Source of the DNA: Holdemanella sp.
GTDB lineage: Bacteria; Bacillota_I; Bacilli_A; Erysipelotrichales; Erysipelotrichaceae
Assembly: GCA_021442845.1 (NCBI GenBank)
Contig: JABUSD010000410.1
Location: 1-7,100 of the forward strand
Reading direction: 5' to 3'
DNA: 7,100 nucleotides
Shown: positions 5,919 through 7,100 of the stretch, in pieces
How positions within the stretch are numbered: the stretch's first letter is position 1
How the letters are laid out: each line of letters starts with the position of its first letter
Notes under the pieces: model-generated
What the model was told of the DNA's origin: nothing
What the model saw: only the letters and a program-made list of their open reading frames with translations
Databases searched by the model: none
Program-made: the position numbers and the translations under genes

Positions 5919-6459
5919 GAAGAAAGATAAGAAGATACAGGAAGAAGTCGTTGAAGAAACTGTAAAAGAAGAAGTTGTTGAAGAAGTACAGGAAGAAGTC
6001 ATTGATGATCAGAAGATTATCGAAGCTTTAAAACTTGAAGTAATAAAGATGAAAAACGATGTTGCCAGAGCATATGCAGATACAGAGAATATGAAGAAGA
6101 GACTGGAAAAGGAAGCTGACAATGCGAAGAAATATCGTTTCCAGCAGGCAGCTTTAGAGCTATTACCGATTATTGATAATATGGAAATGGCATTGAAGGT
6201 GCAGACAGAAGATGAAACAGTATTGAATTATGTAAAAGGATTCGAAATGATTCACAAGCAGCTTGTAGGTGTATTGGATCGTGAAGGGGTCAAGGAAATC
6301 GAAGCGTTGGATAAACCATTTGATTACAATATAATGCAGGCATTGATGCAGGAAGCCAAGGAAGGTGTAGAATCAGGAATTGTCATTGAAGTAATTCAAA
6401 AAGGATATATGTTAAAAGATCGCATTTTGCGACCAGCCTTAGTAAAGGTAAGTGAATAA
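5911..6459 (+). CDS. grpE: Nucleotide exchange factor GrpE
   Basis: This 182-residue cytoplasmic co-chaperone releases ADP from DnaK. The N-terminus (residues 1-33) is highly charged, with an imperfect 8-9-residue repeat. A long coiled-coil helix follows at about 34-85 (EVIKMKNDVARAYADTENMKKRLEKE), then LLPIIDNMEMAL at 84-95 and the C-terminal beta domain with VIEVIQKGYMLKDRILRPALVKV at 158-180. The GTG at 5911 is the preferred start because AAAGGAGG (5895-5902) lies 8 bases before it. The in-frame ATG at 5890 precedes that site, with no separate ribosome site seen. It overlaps the end of hrcA by 8 bases. The usual FDP..H motif of the beta domain reads FDYNIM (137-142), so the proline and histidine are replaced. 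Confidence 0.96.
   Translation: MSKKKDKKIQEEVVEETVKEEVVEEVQEEVIDDQKIIEALKLEVIKMKNDVARAYADTENMKKRLEKEADNAKKYRFQQAALELLPIIDNMEMALKVQTEDETVLNYVKGFEMIHKQLVGVLDREGVKEIEALDKPFDYNIMQALMQEAKEGVESGIVIEVIQKGYMLKDRILRPALVKVSE
5938..6009 (+). repeat. Imperfect 24-27-bp tandem repeats coding the acidic GrpE N-terminus
   Basis: Three successive units encode QEEVVEETV, KEEVVEEV and QEEVIDD (GrpE residues 10-33). They share a GAAGAAGTNRTT-like core in the DNA. The segment is probably disordered or an extended helix ahead of the coiled coil. GrpE N-termini are generally variable, so the repeat probably arose by local slippage; no function is claimed. Confidence 0.6.
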
Positions 6460-6464
6460 GGAGG
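6458..6464 (+). promoter_or_regulatory. dnaK Shine-Dalgarno overlapping the grpE stop
   Basis: AAGGAGG (6458-6464) shares two bases with the grpE TAA (6457-6459) and stands 8 bases before the dnaK ATG. It is a full anti-16S match, fitting a highly expressed chaperone, and its overlap with the stop codon suggests reinitiation by ribosomes leaving grpE. Confidence 0.85.
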
Positions 6465-6469
6465 AATAA

Positions 6470-7100
<631 letters not shown>

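Overview
The window is AT-rich, compactly coded bacterial DNA. It looks like a Firmicutes (Bacillota) chromosome. The gene order is hrcA-grpE-dnaK, the DnaK N-terminus has the short Gram-positive form, Shine-Dalgarno sites are strong (AAGGAG type), and CIRCE-like operators precede hrcA. The protein flavour would fit Erysipelotrichia or nearby Clostridia, but that is a weak guess. There is no sign of a mobile element, CRISPR array, tRNA or rRNA.

Layout from left to right: (1) the 3' part of an RsmC/YbxB-type methyltransferase gene on +, cut by the window edge. (2) A convergent RpiR/MurR-family regulator on -. (3) A MATE-family membrane exporter on +, divergent from the regulator and sharing an intergenic region of about 110 bp that holds AT-rich repeats and a 13-bp palindrome. 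(4) A three-gene operon on -, in transcription order flavin-reductase-like protein, PgeF/YlmD-type multicopper-oxidase-like (LACC1) enzyme, and DeoR-family regulator; the genes overlap or are separated by 11 bases. (5) The heat-shock operon on +, hrcA-grpE-dnaK, with dnaK cut by the right edge. Both convergent junctions (1/2 and 3/4) are closed by small hairpins that serve both directions and overlap stop codons.

How the genes work together: HrcA is expected to repress its own operon through CIRCE, and GrpE and DnaK form the nucleotide-exchange/chaperone pair. The main regulatory signal is in the 146-bp gap at 4738-4883. Two imperfect CIRCE elements flank an extended -10 promoter and are arranged as mirror images about one axis, each with a near-consensus outer half-site and a degraded inner half-site. 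The leftward flavin reductase-pgeF-deoR operon starts from the same gap and may be influenced by the same repressor. The RpiR and DeoR regulators are natural candidates to control their adjacent genes, but no ligand can be read from the sequence. I see no previously undescribed multi-gene system. The most interesting points are the symmetric double CIRCE and the unusual pgeF operon.
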